Positions 1 through 6,654 are shown, counted from the first letter of the stretch. The stretch: 10,240 nt of DNA from an uncultured Acidobacteriota bacterium (GCA_937902605.1 CALFNC010000246.1:1-10240); one strand, 5' to 3'. The notes: generated from the letters alone by a model not told the origin. Numbers and translations are program-made.

Positions 1-2
1 AT

Positions 3-413
3 CAGAAGATCGTCGAGAAGCTCCCACACCTGAGCGCGGGGGAGCGGATGACGCTGGCTCGGCTGGCCGACCGAGGCCTCCTACACCCCCTTCTGGCCGA
101 CCCGGACCGCCGGGTCTTCGCGGCTCTGTTACGGAACCCGCGGCTGATCGTGGAGGACCTCGTGGCCTTCGCCAGCACCGGAAACCCGCTGCCCGAGCAC
201 CTCGCTCTCCTGGCGGCCGACACCGTCTGGAGCGAGCGACCGCCTCTTCGGAGAGCTCTGCTCCGCTCGTCCCGGACGCCGAGGTTCGCCGTCGTGGCGC
301 TCCTCCCGCGCACCAGTCGGGAGGAGCTCCGCGACCTGACCGATGACCCATCGATCGACCGGTTCGTCTCCGCCTGTGCCTCGCGACTGCTGGAAGATAA
401 CTCGGGTCATTGA
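3..413 (+). CDS. HEAT-like repeat protein, 3' end only (unknown function)
   Basis: The frame is already open at the left edge, so this is the C-terminal ~136 residues of a longer protein. It stops with TGA at 411-413. The visible part is all alpha-helical in character, rich in Leu, Ala and Arg, with an AALLRNPR segment, a Trp about 30 residues later, and an ALLRSSRTPR segment. This spacing is repeated almost exactly in the C-terminal part of the protein encoded at 1401-2453: codons 45-386 here align without gaps to residues 230-343 there, at roughly a quarter identity by hand count. I recognise this as a HEAT-like conserved hypothetical pattern, not a named enzyme; no catalytic motif is visible. 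Such helical repeats usually bind proteins, so a scaffold or adaptor role is an inference. It lies 41 bases upstream of the RodZ-like gene on the same strand. An internal ATG at 48 exists but is unlikely to be the true start, because the homologous module begins upstream of it. Confidence 0.75.
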   Translation, partial: QKIVEKLPHLSAGERMTLARLADRGLLHPLLADPDRRVFAALLRNPRLIVEDLVAFASTGNPLPEHLALLAADTVWSERPPLRRALLRSSRTPRFAVVALLPRTSREELRDLTDDPSIDRFVSACASRLLEDNSGH

Positions 414-446
414 CAGGTCACGGCGCCGAGTCTAAAGTACTATAAT
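410..446 (+). promoter_or_regulatory. Possible promoter of the RodZ-like gene
   Basis: A perfect -35 hexamer TTGACA at 410-415 overlaps the stop codon of the upstream gene. Seventeen bases further on is TAAAGT (433-438, 4 of 6 to the -10 consensus), and a perfect TATAAT lies at 441-446. The TATAAT is 25 bases from the TTGACA, too far for a standard pair, so either TAAAGT pairs with TTGACA or TATAAT acts with a poor -35. Either choice puts the transcript start within about 10 bases of the TTG start codon at 455. This A+T-rich patch stands out in very GC-rich surroundings. Confidence 0.5.
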
Positions 447-454
447 TAGGAGAT

Positions 455-1393
455 TTGGAGCTGTCCGCTGAAACCCCCCGGGAGTTCGGGGAGGAACTTC
501 GCCGGGAACGTGAGCTCAGAGACGTCAGCCGAGAAAATCTGGCGGCGGCGATTCGTATCTCCGTCCGCCAGCTGGACGCCCTCGAGAGCGGCCGGTTCGA
601 GATCCTTCCGGCGAAGGTTTTCTCTCGTGGGTTCGTCCGGGCCATGGCAATCCACCTCGGCCTGGACGCCGAGCGTTATGCGGCGGCCTTCGCCTCTGTG
701 TGGGACGCCTGGGCCGAAGAAGAACGCGGCCGGACCTCTTCCGAAGTCGCCCAGAGCGGCCAGCACGTCCGCCTCTCAAAGCCGCGGCGGGCCGTCTCGA
801 TGTCGACGTTCCTCGTCGGAGGCGGGATCGCCCTGGCCATCGCCCTCGTGACGTTCGGCGCGGTGTTCCTAAAGAGCCGCGCAGAACGCCCCTTGGCCCG
901 CCAGTTGGTGCGGTCCCGCGTCGAGCGCCCGACGGTTCCCGGAGCCGGCCCGGCTTCCCTGGCGCTTCCGCCTTCGATCGCCTCTTCTACCGTCGCTCTC
1001 CCATCATCTTCCGCGCCGCTGAGTCCCGCGGTCCTGGTCCCGGTGGCAGTCCCGGTGGCAGCCCCGGTGACAGTGGCGCAACCGCCGGCAGAACGTCCAC
1101 CGGCCGCCCCCCCGGCGCCGAGGGAAGGACTGGTTCTGAAGATGATGTTCCGTGACGACTGCTGGACCGAGGTGGTTGCGGACGGACGGCCCGTGGCGGC
1201 GGAGCTCTTCCGCAAAGGCGCCGTGAAGGAGTTCCCCGGGAGCCGGAGGTTCGTGGTGACGCTCGGCAACGCTGGCGCCGTGAGCCTCTCGCTGAACGGC
1301 GCTCCGGTGCCGCTCGACGGCTCCTCGGGCAAGGTCGTGAAGAACCTGGTCCTGGACCAGTCGACGGCCCGGTCCCGACCGTCCCCGGGCTGA
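455..1393 (+). CDS. rodZ: RodZ-like cell-shape protein (HTH, one membrane segment, DUF4115-type C-terminus)
   Basis: 312 residues. The layout is that of RodZ, the bitopic membrane protein that links MreB filaments to the peptidoglycan elongation machinery. Residues ~8-72 form a Cro/C1-type helix-turn-helix domain with the family signatures FGEELRRERE and SRGFVRAMAIHLGLD, which in RodZ contacts MreB rather than DNA. Residues ~116-139 are a hydrophobic membrane segment preceded by Lys/Arg, so the N-terminus should be cytoplasmic. Residues ~145-222 are a Pro/Ala/Val-rich linker. Residues ~226-301 match the periplasmic RodZ C-terminal domain, with DDCWTEV, a conserved LGNAG turn and an NGAPVPL strand. 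TTG at 455 is the only reasonable start: no ATG or GTG lies between it and the HTH. The Shine-Dalgarno-like AGGAG (448-452) is only 2 bases away, closer than normal. The gene ends 7 bases before the next one, so they are probably co-transcribed. A plain HTH transcription factor is less likely given the C-terminal domain. Confidence 0.85.
   Translation: MELSAETPREFGEELRRERELRDVSRENLAAAIRISVRQLDALESGRFEILPAKVFSRGFVRAMAIHLGLDAERYAAAFASVWDAWAEEERGRTSSEVAQSGQHVRLSKPRRAVSMSTFLVGGGIALAIALVTFGAVFLKSRAERPLARQLVRSRVERPTVPGAGPASLALPPSIASSTVALPSSSAPLSPAVLVPVAVPVAAPVTVAQPPAERPPAAPPAPREGLVLKMMFRDDCWTEVVADGRPVAAELFRKGAVKEFPGSRRFVVTLGNAGAVSLSLNGAPVPLDGSSGKVVKNLVLDQSTARSRPSPG
1039..1074 (+). repeat. Three tandem 12-bp units in the RodZ linker
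   Basis: Three consecutive copies of CCCGGTGGCAGT with 0, 1 and 1 mismatches (starting at 1039, 1051 and 1063). The unit is a multiple of three, so copy-number change keeps the frame. It encodes the repeating Pro-Val-Ala/Thr-Val/Ala stretch of the periplasmic linker (residues ~196-207). Confidence 0.8.
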
Positions 1394-1400
1394 CGCACGG

Positions 1401-2453
1401 ATGCTGCCCGACGCATCCCCGGTCGACCTCCTGACCTCGATCGAGAGCCGGACGGCAGACCGGAAGATCCTCGAGTTCGCGGCGCGCGGCTTCGTTCCGC
1501 TGGCCCCTTCGGATCTCGCACGCGCGGTCGCGTCGATTCTCGCGTTCGGCGACGCCGGGCTGAAGACGATCGGCGAGGAGACGTTCCGGACATTCTCGGC
1601 TGGCGTGCTCGCCGAGGCGGTGATCAGCGAAGGCGTCCGCGGGGAGCAGCTCGACGTCATCTCCCGGCGAACCAACGATCCGCAGGTTCTCGAGCCGCTC
1701 ATCCGCGCCCGAGTGGTGACGGAAGAGACGCTCGCGTGGCTGGCAGAGCGCGTCCCGCCGAACCTCCAGGACGTCCTGATCACGAACCAGGCGCGCCTTC
1801 TGGCGGCGCCGGTGATCATCGAGCGCCTGTTCGAGAATCCCGAGCTCTCCAGCGACATCCGCCGCCGGGCGGACGAGTTCCTCGAGGAATTCTTCCTGAA
1901 GAAGATCCGGTTGGAGCAGGAGCAGGAAGCGGCGGAGGTCACCGACCACCCGGAGGAGGTCCTGCCGGAGGCGCAGGAAGCGGTCGAGCCGTCGTCCACG
2001 CCCCGCGACCGGGAGGCGGGAGCGGTCCTCTCGGAGGACGAGAAGAAGAGCCTCTTCGCCCGTGTGGCGCTCCTGACCGTCGTCCAGCGGATCCGGCTCG
2101 CCTGGATGGGAACCAAGGAGGAGCGACTTTTCCTGATCCACGACACGAACCGCCTCGTCTCGGCGGCCGTGCTGAAGTCGCCGAAGACGAACGAGGCGGA
2201 CGCCGAGATGATCGCGAACATGAAGAGCGTCTCAGAGGACGTCCTGCGCTCCATCGGGAACCGCCGCGAGTGGATGAAGAAGTACTCGGTCATCCTCGCG
2301 CTGACGAAGAACTCCCGCGCTCCGGTCGCCACGACCTTGCCCCTCATCCCGAGGCTCACACCCAAGGACCAGAAGACCCTCTCGACCGACCGGAACATCC
2401 CCGAGGTGGTCCGGGTGACGGCCCGGCGAGCTGTGGTACGAAGGGACGAATAA
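1401..2453 (+). CDS. HEAT-like repeat protein of unknown function, paralogue of the partial protein at 3-413
   Basis: 350 residues, no signal peptide and no membrane segment, so probably cytoplasmic. The start is ATG at 1401, 7 bases after the RodZ stop, with no clear Shine-Dalgarno sequence, which fits translational coupling. Residues ~1-168 are helical with repeat-like spacing (for example TEETLAWLAERVPP). Residues ~169-215 are a Glu-rich, low-complexity acidic linker. Residues ~216-350 form a second domain with SAAVLKSPKTN, a Trp at ~291, ALTKNSRAPV and TDRNIPEVVRVTARR. That second domain aligns without gaps to the partial protein upstream of rodZ. I recognise the pattern as a conserved hypothetical in Acidobacteriota and deltaproteobacterial lineages but know of no established function. 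HEAT-like folds usually bind protein partners, and the location beside RodZ and a PP2C phosphatase suggests an adaptor role in envelope or phospho-signalling; that is inference. Confidence 0.85.
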   Translation: MLPDASPVDLLTSIESRTADRKILEFAARGFVPLAPSDLARAVASILAFGDAGLKTIGEETFRTFSAGVLAEAVISEGVRGEQLDVISRRTNDPQVLEPLIRARVVTEETLAWLAERVPPNLQDVLITNQARLLAAPVIIERLFENPELSSDIRRRADEFLEEFFLKKIRLEQEQEAAEVTDHPEEVLPEAQEAVEPSSTPRDREAGAVLSEDEKKSLFARVALLTVVQRIRLAWMGTKEERLFLIHDTNRLVSAAVLKSPKTNEADAEMIANMKSVSEDVLRSIGNRREWMKKYSVILALTKNSRAPVATTLPLIPRLTPKDQKTLSTDRNIPEVVRVTARRAVVRRDE

Positions 2454-2473
2454 CCGCCCGGGACCGCCGTCTG

Positions 2474-2503
2474 TTGAAATCCGTCTTTGTGGCGTGTGAG
2501 AAT
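2474..2503 (+). promoter_or_regulatory. Weak candidate promoter before the J-domain/TPR gene
   Basis: TTGAAA (2474-2479, 5 of 6 to -35), an 18-base spacer, and GAGAAT (2498-2503, 4 of 6 to -10) with an extended -10 TG at 2495-2496. Transcription would begin near 2510, which would exclude the TTG at 2503 as the start and favour GTG at 2527. This is a consensus match only and could be chance. Confidence 0.3.
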
Positions 2504-2526
2504 TGGACGGCGAGATAGAGGAGCCA

Positions 2527-3177
2527 GTGAACAACTACTACGATCTGCTCGGGGTCTCCCGCGACGCCACGGAGGCGGCGATCCGGGAGCGGTTCCGTGT
2601 GATCGCCCGTGACCTCCACCCCGACAGGTTCCCAGACCCCGAGAGGAAGAAGGCGGCCGAGGAGAAGTTTCAGCTCGTCACGGAGGCGGTCAACGTCCTG
2701 GCCAACCCCGCCCGCCGAAGGGCCCACGACTTCGACCTCGACAAGGGAAAGGGCATGAACGGTCCCGACCCACAGGCGATCGCGCGGGTCTACCTCGCCA
2801 AGGGGGTCAAAGCCTACAAGGAGGGCGACTTCGTCCAGGCGGTGCAGAACTTCGACCTCTCCGTCCAGCATTGGAACAAGGACGCCAAGGCCCTCCACTA
2901 CCTCGCCCTCGCGTGCCTGAAGGTCCCGGGGCAGGCCCGAAAGGGGGTCGACGCGATCGAGATAGCCCTTAGGATCGAGCCCCTCAATGGCCTGTTCCAC
3001 CGGGAGGCGGGGAAGCTCTATCTGCAGGCCGGGCTCAAGGCGAAGGCCGAACGCCACCTGGAAGAGGCGCTGAAGTGGAACCCCCAGGACTCCGAGGTCA
3101 CCCGTCATCTGGCTGGGCTGAAGCCCGAGCTGGAGCAGAAGAATCTCCTGGGCACTTTTTTCGGGCGCAAGGGATAA
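2527..3177 (+). CDS. J-domain protein with C-terminal TPR repeats
   Basis: 216 residues from GTG at 2527. The N-terminal J domain (residues ~4-66) opens with YYDLLGVSRDA and carries the invariant HPD tripeptide (residues 31-33) needed to stimulate the ATPase of DnaK/Hsp70. There is no Gly/Phe region, zinc-finger region or DnaJ C-terminal domain, so this is a class C J protein and not the housekeeping DnaJ. Residues ~80-205 are TPR-like helical repeats (AYKEGDFVQAVQNFDLSV and YLQAGLKAKAERHLEEAL), a client- or partner-binding platform. GTG 2527 has a purine-rich AGAGGAG just upstream and places the J domain at the very N-terminus. A TTG at 2503 would add eight residues but has poor ribosome-binding context. 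The gene ends 7 bases before the phosphatase start, implying one transcript. It is presumably cytoplasmic, as no membrane anchor is seen. It may recruit Hsp70 to specific clients, perhaps the neighbouring proteins; that target is inferred. Confidence 0.88.
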   Translation: MNNYYDLLGVSRDATEAAIRERFRVIARDLHPDRFPDPERKKAAEEKFQLVTEAVNVLANPARRRAHDFDLDKGKGMNGPDPQAIARVYLAKGVKAYKEGDFVQAVQNFDLSVQHWNKDAKALHYLALACLKVPGQARKGVDAIEIALRIEPLNGLFHREAGKLYLQAGLKAKAERHLEEALKWNPQDSEVTRHLAGLKPELEQKNLLGTFFGRKG

Positions 3178-3184
3178 TCCGAGC

Positions 3185-4021
3185 GTGGCACTTTCGGCAT
3201 TCGGGATCACCGACGTTGGCCGGAAGCGGCGGCACAACGAAGACGCGTACCTGTTGGACGTGGAGCGCGGCTTATTCGTCGTGGCCGACGGCATGGGAGG
3301 CCACGCCGCCGGCGAGGTGGCGTCCCGGATCACCGTGGAGTCGATCCAGGAGTACCTCGCTTTTCGCGATGACGAGGGAGAGAGCACCTGGCCCTTCGGC
3401 TTCAACAACCGGTACTCAATGGAGGGAAATCTCCTCTCGACCGCCATCAAGAAGGCGAACGAACGGGTCATCCGCGCGGTCCAGAACCGGCCTGAGCTGA
3501 AGGGAATGGGGACGACGGTCGTCGCGGCCCTGTTCGACGCGGAGCGGGCCACGCTGGTCCATGTCGGCGACAGCCGCTGCTACCTGTTCCGCCGCGGCGA
3601 GCTCCGGCGGCTGACGGATGACCACTCCTGGGTCCAGGAGCAGGTGAACGCCGGAATCCTGACACCCGAAGAGGCGACCTGCCATCCGCTCAAGAACGTC
3701 GTGACGCGGGCCCTCGGCGGGTCTCCCAACGTCCTGCCCGACCTGCTGGAGGTCTCTTTCGAGGCGGGGGACTCGTTCCTCCTCTGCTCGGACGGACTGA
3801 CCGGGATGATGGCGGACGATGAGATCAGCGCCATCCTGGCCTCGGACGGGTTGGCCGAGTCGCGCGTGAGGGCCCTCGTGGATCTCGCAAACGACCGAGG
3901 AGGAGTCGACAACATCACGGTCCTCCTCGTGGACATCCTCCCGCGCGGGGCGAGCGAGGCGGCGATCGACACGACACCGACCCGCTCCGCCCCGATCGTG
4001 CCCGACGAACCGTCCGCCTGA
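3185..4021 (+). CDS. PP2C-family Ser/Thr protein phosphatase (Stp/PrpC type)
   Basis: 278 residues, soluble and apparently complete. It removes phosphate from Ser/Thr residues with two active-site Mn/Mg ions and normally opposes PknB-type kinases. All family motifs are visible in order: RRHNEDAYL (residues 16-23, metal ligand Asp20), ADGMGGHAAGE (Asp35), GMGTTVVAALF (~108-117), HVGDSRCYLFR (~126-136), LTDDHSWV (~143-150), LLCSDGLTGMM (Asp203) and DNITVLLV (Asp242). The last ~25 residues are a Pro/Thr-rich tail outside the fold. The start is GTG at 3185; AAGGGA at 3169-3174 is a slightly distant ribosome-binding match, and the 7-base gap to the J-domain/TPR gene indicates coupling. No kinase gene is in the window. 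No membrane segment is present, so it should work in the cytoplasm. Function is firm from the motifs; the substrates are unknown. Confidence 0.95.
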   Translation: MALSAFGITDVGRKRRHNEDAYLLDVERGLFVVADGMGGHAAGEVASRITVESIQEYLAFRDDEGESTWPFGFNNRYSMEGNLLSTAIKKANERVIRAVQNRPELKGMGTTVVAALFDAERATLVHVGDSRCYLFRRGELRRLTDDHSWVQEQVNAGILTPEEATCHPLKNVVTRALGGSPNVLPDLLEVSFEAGDSFLLCSDGLTGMMADDEISAILASDGLAESRVRALVDLANDRGGVDNITVLLVDILPRGASEAAIDTTPTRSAPIVPDEPSA

Positions 4022-4036
4022 GGCTGAAGTGAATCA

Positions 4037-4096
4037 GGGGAACCCGGCGTGGCCGGTTTTCCCCTGCGGCCCTTCGGGCCTACCCCTCCACGCCGG
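4037..4096 (+). terminator. Hairpin cluster downstream of the phosphatase gene (probable terminator)
   Basis: The first hairpin pairs GGGGAA (4037-4042) with TTCCCC (4059-4064) and CCGGC (4044-4048) with GCCGG (4052-4056) around a 3-base loop. The second pairs GGCCC (4068-4072) with GGGCC (4076-4080). CCGGCGTGG (4044-4052) can alternatively pair perfectly with CCACGCCGG (4088-4096), enclosing the second hairpin and excluding the first. There is no U-tract, so if it terminates it is not a textbook intrinsic terminator. It sits exactly between two convergent genes, where terminators are expected. Confidence 0.5.
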
Positions 4097-4098
4097 TG

Positions 4099-4134
4099 CG
4101 GACGGGAAGCTGAACAGAGCGGTTCAGCCGTCCG
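4099..4134 (-). terminator. Hairpin over the stop codon of the helicase gene (possible terminator)
   Basis: CGGACGG (4099-4105) pairs with CCGTCCG (4128-4134), and CTGAAC (4110-4115) pairs with GTTCAG (4122-4127), giving 13 base pairs with a 4-base bulge and a 6-base loop. The minus-strand stop codon lies in the stem at 4124-4126. No U-tract follows on the minus strand. Confidence 0.4.
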
Positions 4135-6544
4135 AGAAGAAGGCACGGGTCGCTCCGCCCACGTCGGTGGTGGCCAGCTCGTCGGGCGAGTCGCCGAACC
4201 ACTCCTCTGGGAGGAACCTCCGGTACGGGTTCTGCAGGAAGCGGCGGCAGGCGAGGACGATTACGCCCCGGTCCGTCTCTGAGCGGATCACGCGGCCCGC
4301 GCTCTGGATGACCCGGGTCATACCGGGGATCACGTAGGCGTACTCGAACCCTTTCTCGAAGCGCTCCTCGAAGTAGAGGCGCATCCGCTCCTGCTCGAAA
4401 CGGACCTGCGGGAGCGCCGGCGACACGACCACGACGGCGCTCAGCATCTCGCCTGGGTAGTCGACCCCCTCGGCGAAGGCGCCGCCCGAGACGGCGAAGA
4501 GGAGAACCGGGGCCCCGCCGTCCTTGAGGATCGCGAGCGCTCCCTGCCGTTCCTGCTCGGTCGACCGGTCGGACGGACGGACGACGCGCCTTCCCGGCAG
4601 GGGAGGGAGGAGACGCCTCACGTCGTCCAGGAACCGGTACGACGGGAAGAGGACGAGGACGTTTCCGGGGCAGGCCCGGGCCACGTCCGCCACGAGCGCC
4701 GCGAGCAGGGGCGCCGCCGCGCCGCGGCTGGACCACTTCGTGTCGATCCTGGGCTCGATCAGGACGAGACGGTTCTCTCGGGGGAACGGCGACGGCAGTT
4801 TCAGGAACTGTGTCCGGTCCAGGTCGAACCCGAGGAGGTCCCGGTAGAACTCGGGCGGGGAGAGGGTGGCCGACATCCCGACCACGGCCGAGGCGTTCGA
4901 GAGGGTCTCTGCCAGCAGGCGCGAGGGGTCCTTGCAGAGAAAGGCGAGCCGTCCTCCGGCCGCGCCGCGGGCCGCGATCAGGTCGAAGGCCGGGTCCAGC
5001 CGTCCGCCCGGAGCCGCGAGCCCGGCGACGTCGTGGAACCGGGCGAATGAGAAGTAGAGCTCGAGGACCGGGTCGTCCGGGACCCGCTCGCCGCCCGCTC
5101 GCAGCTCCGCGAGGTGACGGACGAGAAGGGAGTCGAGGCCCAGGCGCACCTCATCGAGGTCCTCGGTCTCGATGGGGACGAGCGCCGACTCGCTCCCCTC
5201 GGGGATCGCCCCCGCGCTCGCGCGGACGAGGGCGCGGACGGTAGCCGCAGCCTCGATCGCCTCCGCTGCCGTGGCCGCGGAGGAGGGGCCGATCCGGTCG
5301 ATCAGCTTGGTCAGCGCCTTCTCGTCCAGCGCCGGCGAGTAGTAGCCGCGCGCACGGTCCACCAGGTTGTGGATCTCGTCGACGAGGAGGATGGTGTCGG
5401 CCAACCGTTCGGGGTCGCGGATTCCGGAGACGGCCACGACCGGGTCGAATGCATAGTTGTAGTCGCCGAGGACGATGTCGGCCTTGGCCGCCAGCTCGAG
5501 CGACACCTCGAACGGACAGACCACCTCGCTGCGGGCGGCCTCGAAGATCCGGTCGGGCGACAGGTGCCGGTCCGACTCCAGGAGGTGGCCGATCAAGCCC
5601 GATGCCTCCAGCTTCGCCCCGTAGTCGGCGGCGTACGGACAGTGGTCCTCGTGGCAGAGGACGACGTCGTTCGCGCACATCCGTTCCTTCGCCCGGAGGC
5701 GGACCGAGCGGAATGAGTCGCCCTCGATCGCCTCCAGCGTCCGGCTGAAGATCTCCTGCTGGGTCGTCTTCGCCGTCAGGAGGAAGAGGCGTTTGCCATG
5801 CGCGAGGGAGGCCTTGAGGAGCGGGTAGAGCGCTGCGGCGGTCTTCCCGATCCCGGTGGGGGCCTCCACGAGGAGGTGTTCGCCGCGGACGGCGGCACGC
5901 TCGACGGCGTCGGCCATCGCATGCTGCCCGGGGCGCCAGCTGCGGAAGGGGAACTGGAGGTGCCTCGCCTCCGCGGCCTTGGCCTCGGCGAGGGCTTGCG
6001 CCCCGATCGCCTCGTCGACCAGCACCCGGACCCGCTGCGCCAGGTCCTCCAGGACTTTCTCCCTTTCGAAAAGGACGTCGTGGAGCCGCGTGTCGCCGCT
6101 CTCGATGTCGGCCAGGACGAGGCGCCCCCGGGCCAGCCGACCCTCCGTCTCCGAGATCGCGAAGAGGTACCAGCGGAGCTGTATCTGGAAGCGGGCCATC
6201 CGGGGCGAACCGGCGAGGCGGGGGAGCTCCTGGGCGAAGTGGAGAGACTTGACCTCGTCGACGACGACCGCGCCGTCCTCGTCCGTGAAGCGGCCGTCGA
6301 TCCGTCCTTCGAGCGTCACGGAGAAGTCGTCGACCGGGAACGTCACCCGGATCCCCCGCTCCACCTCGTAGCCCGGGGTCGTCGCGAGGGCGTCGGACAG
6401 CACCCTCCGGTGCACGGCCTGCCCGATCCACTGGCGCTCGCGTGCCTCGCCCCGGTCGAACCCGATCCGCCGGGCGGCGCTCTCGAGGAGGGCGCCCGGC
6501 GAGACCATCACCGTCCGCTTTCCGAGGTCGATCCGCGCCCCCAC
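4124..6544 (-). CDS. PD-(D/E)XK nuclease fused to an XPD/DinG-type iron-sulfur helicase
   Basis: 806 residues from GTG at 6544 (ATG at 6508 is the alternative, 12 residues shorter). Residues ~30-130 are a RecB/Cas4-type nuclease domain: His45, GRIDG with Asp83, DEVKS with Glu97 and Lys99, and a QxxxY motif (Gln122, Tyr126). The rest is a superfamily 2 helicase of the XPD/DinG group: Walker A EAPTGIGKT (Lys234), TAKTTQQE (motif Ia), four iron-sulfur cysteines at 290, 297, 302 and 343, a DEIH box (389-392), GMSATLSP (~556-563), LFPSYRFLDDV (motif IV) and QSAGRVIR (motif VI, 747-754). Such proteins unwind DNA 5' to 3'; the intact nuclease residues suggest it also cuts DNA, in repair or recombination. 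Known nuclease-XPD fusions exist in bacteria, so the architecture is established. The frame stays open on to 6925, but that extension overlaps the signal-peptide region of the divergent gene and has no family similarity. It is a single-gene unit, convergent with the phosphatase gene. Confidence 0.93.
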   Translation of the reverse strand: MGARIDLGKRTVMVSPGALLESAARRIGFDRGEARERQWIGQAVHRRVLSDALATTPGYEVERGIRVTFPVDDFSVTLEGRIDGRFTDEDGAVVVDEVKSLHFAQELPRLAGSPRMARFQIQLRWYLFAISETEGRLARGRLVLADIESGDTRLHDVLFEREKVLEDLAQRVRVLVDEAIGAQALAEAKAAEARHLQFPFRSWRPGQHAMADAVERAAVRGEHLLVEAPTGIGKTAAALYPLLKASLAHGKRLFLLTAKTTQQEIFSRTLEAIEGDSFRSVRLRAKERMCANDVVLCHEDHCPYAADYGAKLEASGLIGHLLESDRHLSPDRIFEAARSEVVCPFEVSLELAAKADIVLGDYNYAFDPVVAVSGIRDPERLADTILLVDEIHNLVDRARGYYSPALDEKALTKLIDRIGPSSAATAAEAIEAAATVRALVRASAGAIPEGSESALVPIETEDLDEVRLGLDSLLVRHLAELRAGGERVPDDPVLELYFSFARFHDVAGLAAPGGRLDPAFDLIAARGAAGGRLAFLCKDPSRLLAETLSNASAVVGMSATLSPPEFYRDLLGFDLDRTQFLKLPSPFPRENRLVLIEPRIDTKWSSRGAAAPLLAALVADVARACPGNVLVLFPSYRFLDDVRRLLPPLPGRRVVRPSDRSTEQERQGALAILKDGGAPVLLFAVSGGAFAEGVDYPGEMLSAVVVVSPALPQVRFEQERMRLYFEERFEKGFEYAYVIPGMTRVIQSAGRVIRSETDRGVIVLACRRFLQNPYRRFLPEEWFGDSPDELATTDVGGATRAFFSDG

Positions 6545-6550
6545 GGCCGG

Positions 6551-6556
6551 ATTGTA
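6551..6556 (-). promoter_or_regulatory. -10 box of the helicase gene, positioned for a leaderless mRNA
   Basis: TACAAT on the minus strand (5 of 6 to consensus), six bases before the GTG at 6544. A start seven bases after the box falls on the G of the GTG. No good -35 hexamer is visible at the usual spacing. Confidence 0.4.
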
Positions 6557-6622
6557 GGCGCCCGTCGGGGCGCGGAAGGACCCCGCGGACGGCCGGGAGG
6601 GTTTCCGAGAGACGACCGCCGG

Positions 6623-6637
6623 GGGGGACGTTCCCCC
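6623..6637. promoter_or_regulatory. 15-bp G/C palindrome next to the sigma-54-like element
   Basis: GGGGGA (6623-6628) and TCCCCC (6632-6637) flank a CGT centre, ending one base before the TTGGCA of the sigma-54-like element. It could be an operator or a small hairpin, but G runs are common at this GC content. Confidence 0.25.
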
Positions 6638-6638
6638 T

Positions 6639-6654
6639 TGGCATCCGCCGTGCA
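6639..6654 (+). promoter_or_regulatory. Sigma-54-type promoter of the FG-GAP gene (candidate)
   Basis: TGGCATCCGCCGTGCA carries the -24 GG (6640-6641) and -12 GC (6652-6653) with exactly 10 bases between them, as RpoN promoters require. It matches TGGCA and TGCA, with mismatches only at less conserved positions of the consensus TGGCACG-N4-TTGCW. Transcription would start near 6665, about 95 bases before the ATG at 6759. If real, expression depends on RpoN and an enhancer-binding activator. No activator site has been identified. Confidence 0.4.

Noticed and set aside
410..446. TTGACA and TATAAT as one standard promoter pair
   Set aside because: The 25-base spacer is too long for a sigma-70 promoter. 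TAAAGT at 433-438 has the correct 17-base spacing.
987..2398. Long minus-strand open frames opposite rodZ and the HEAT-like gene
   Set aside because: They are Arg/Ser/Pro-rich frames typical of the antisense of GC-rich genes, overlap each other and two well-supported genes, and show no domain pattern.
2503..2526. TTG 2503 as start of the J-domain/TPR protein
   Set aside because: It has a poor ribosome-binding context, adds eight residues before a J domain that already begins at the N-terminus, and overlaps a possible -10 box. It cannot be fully excluded.
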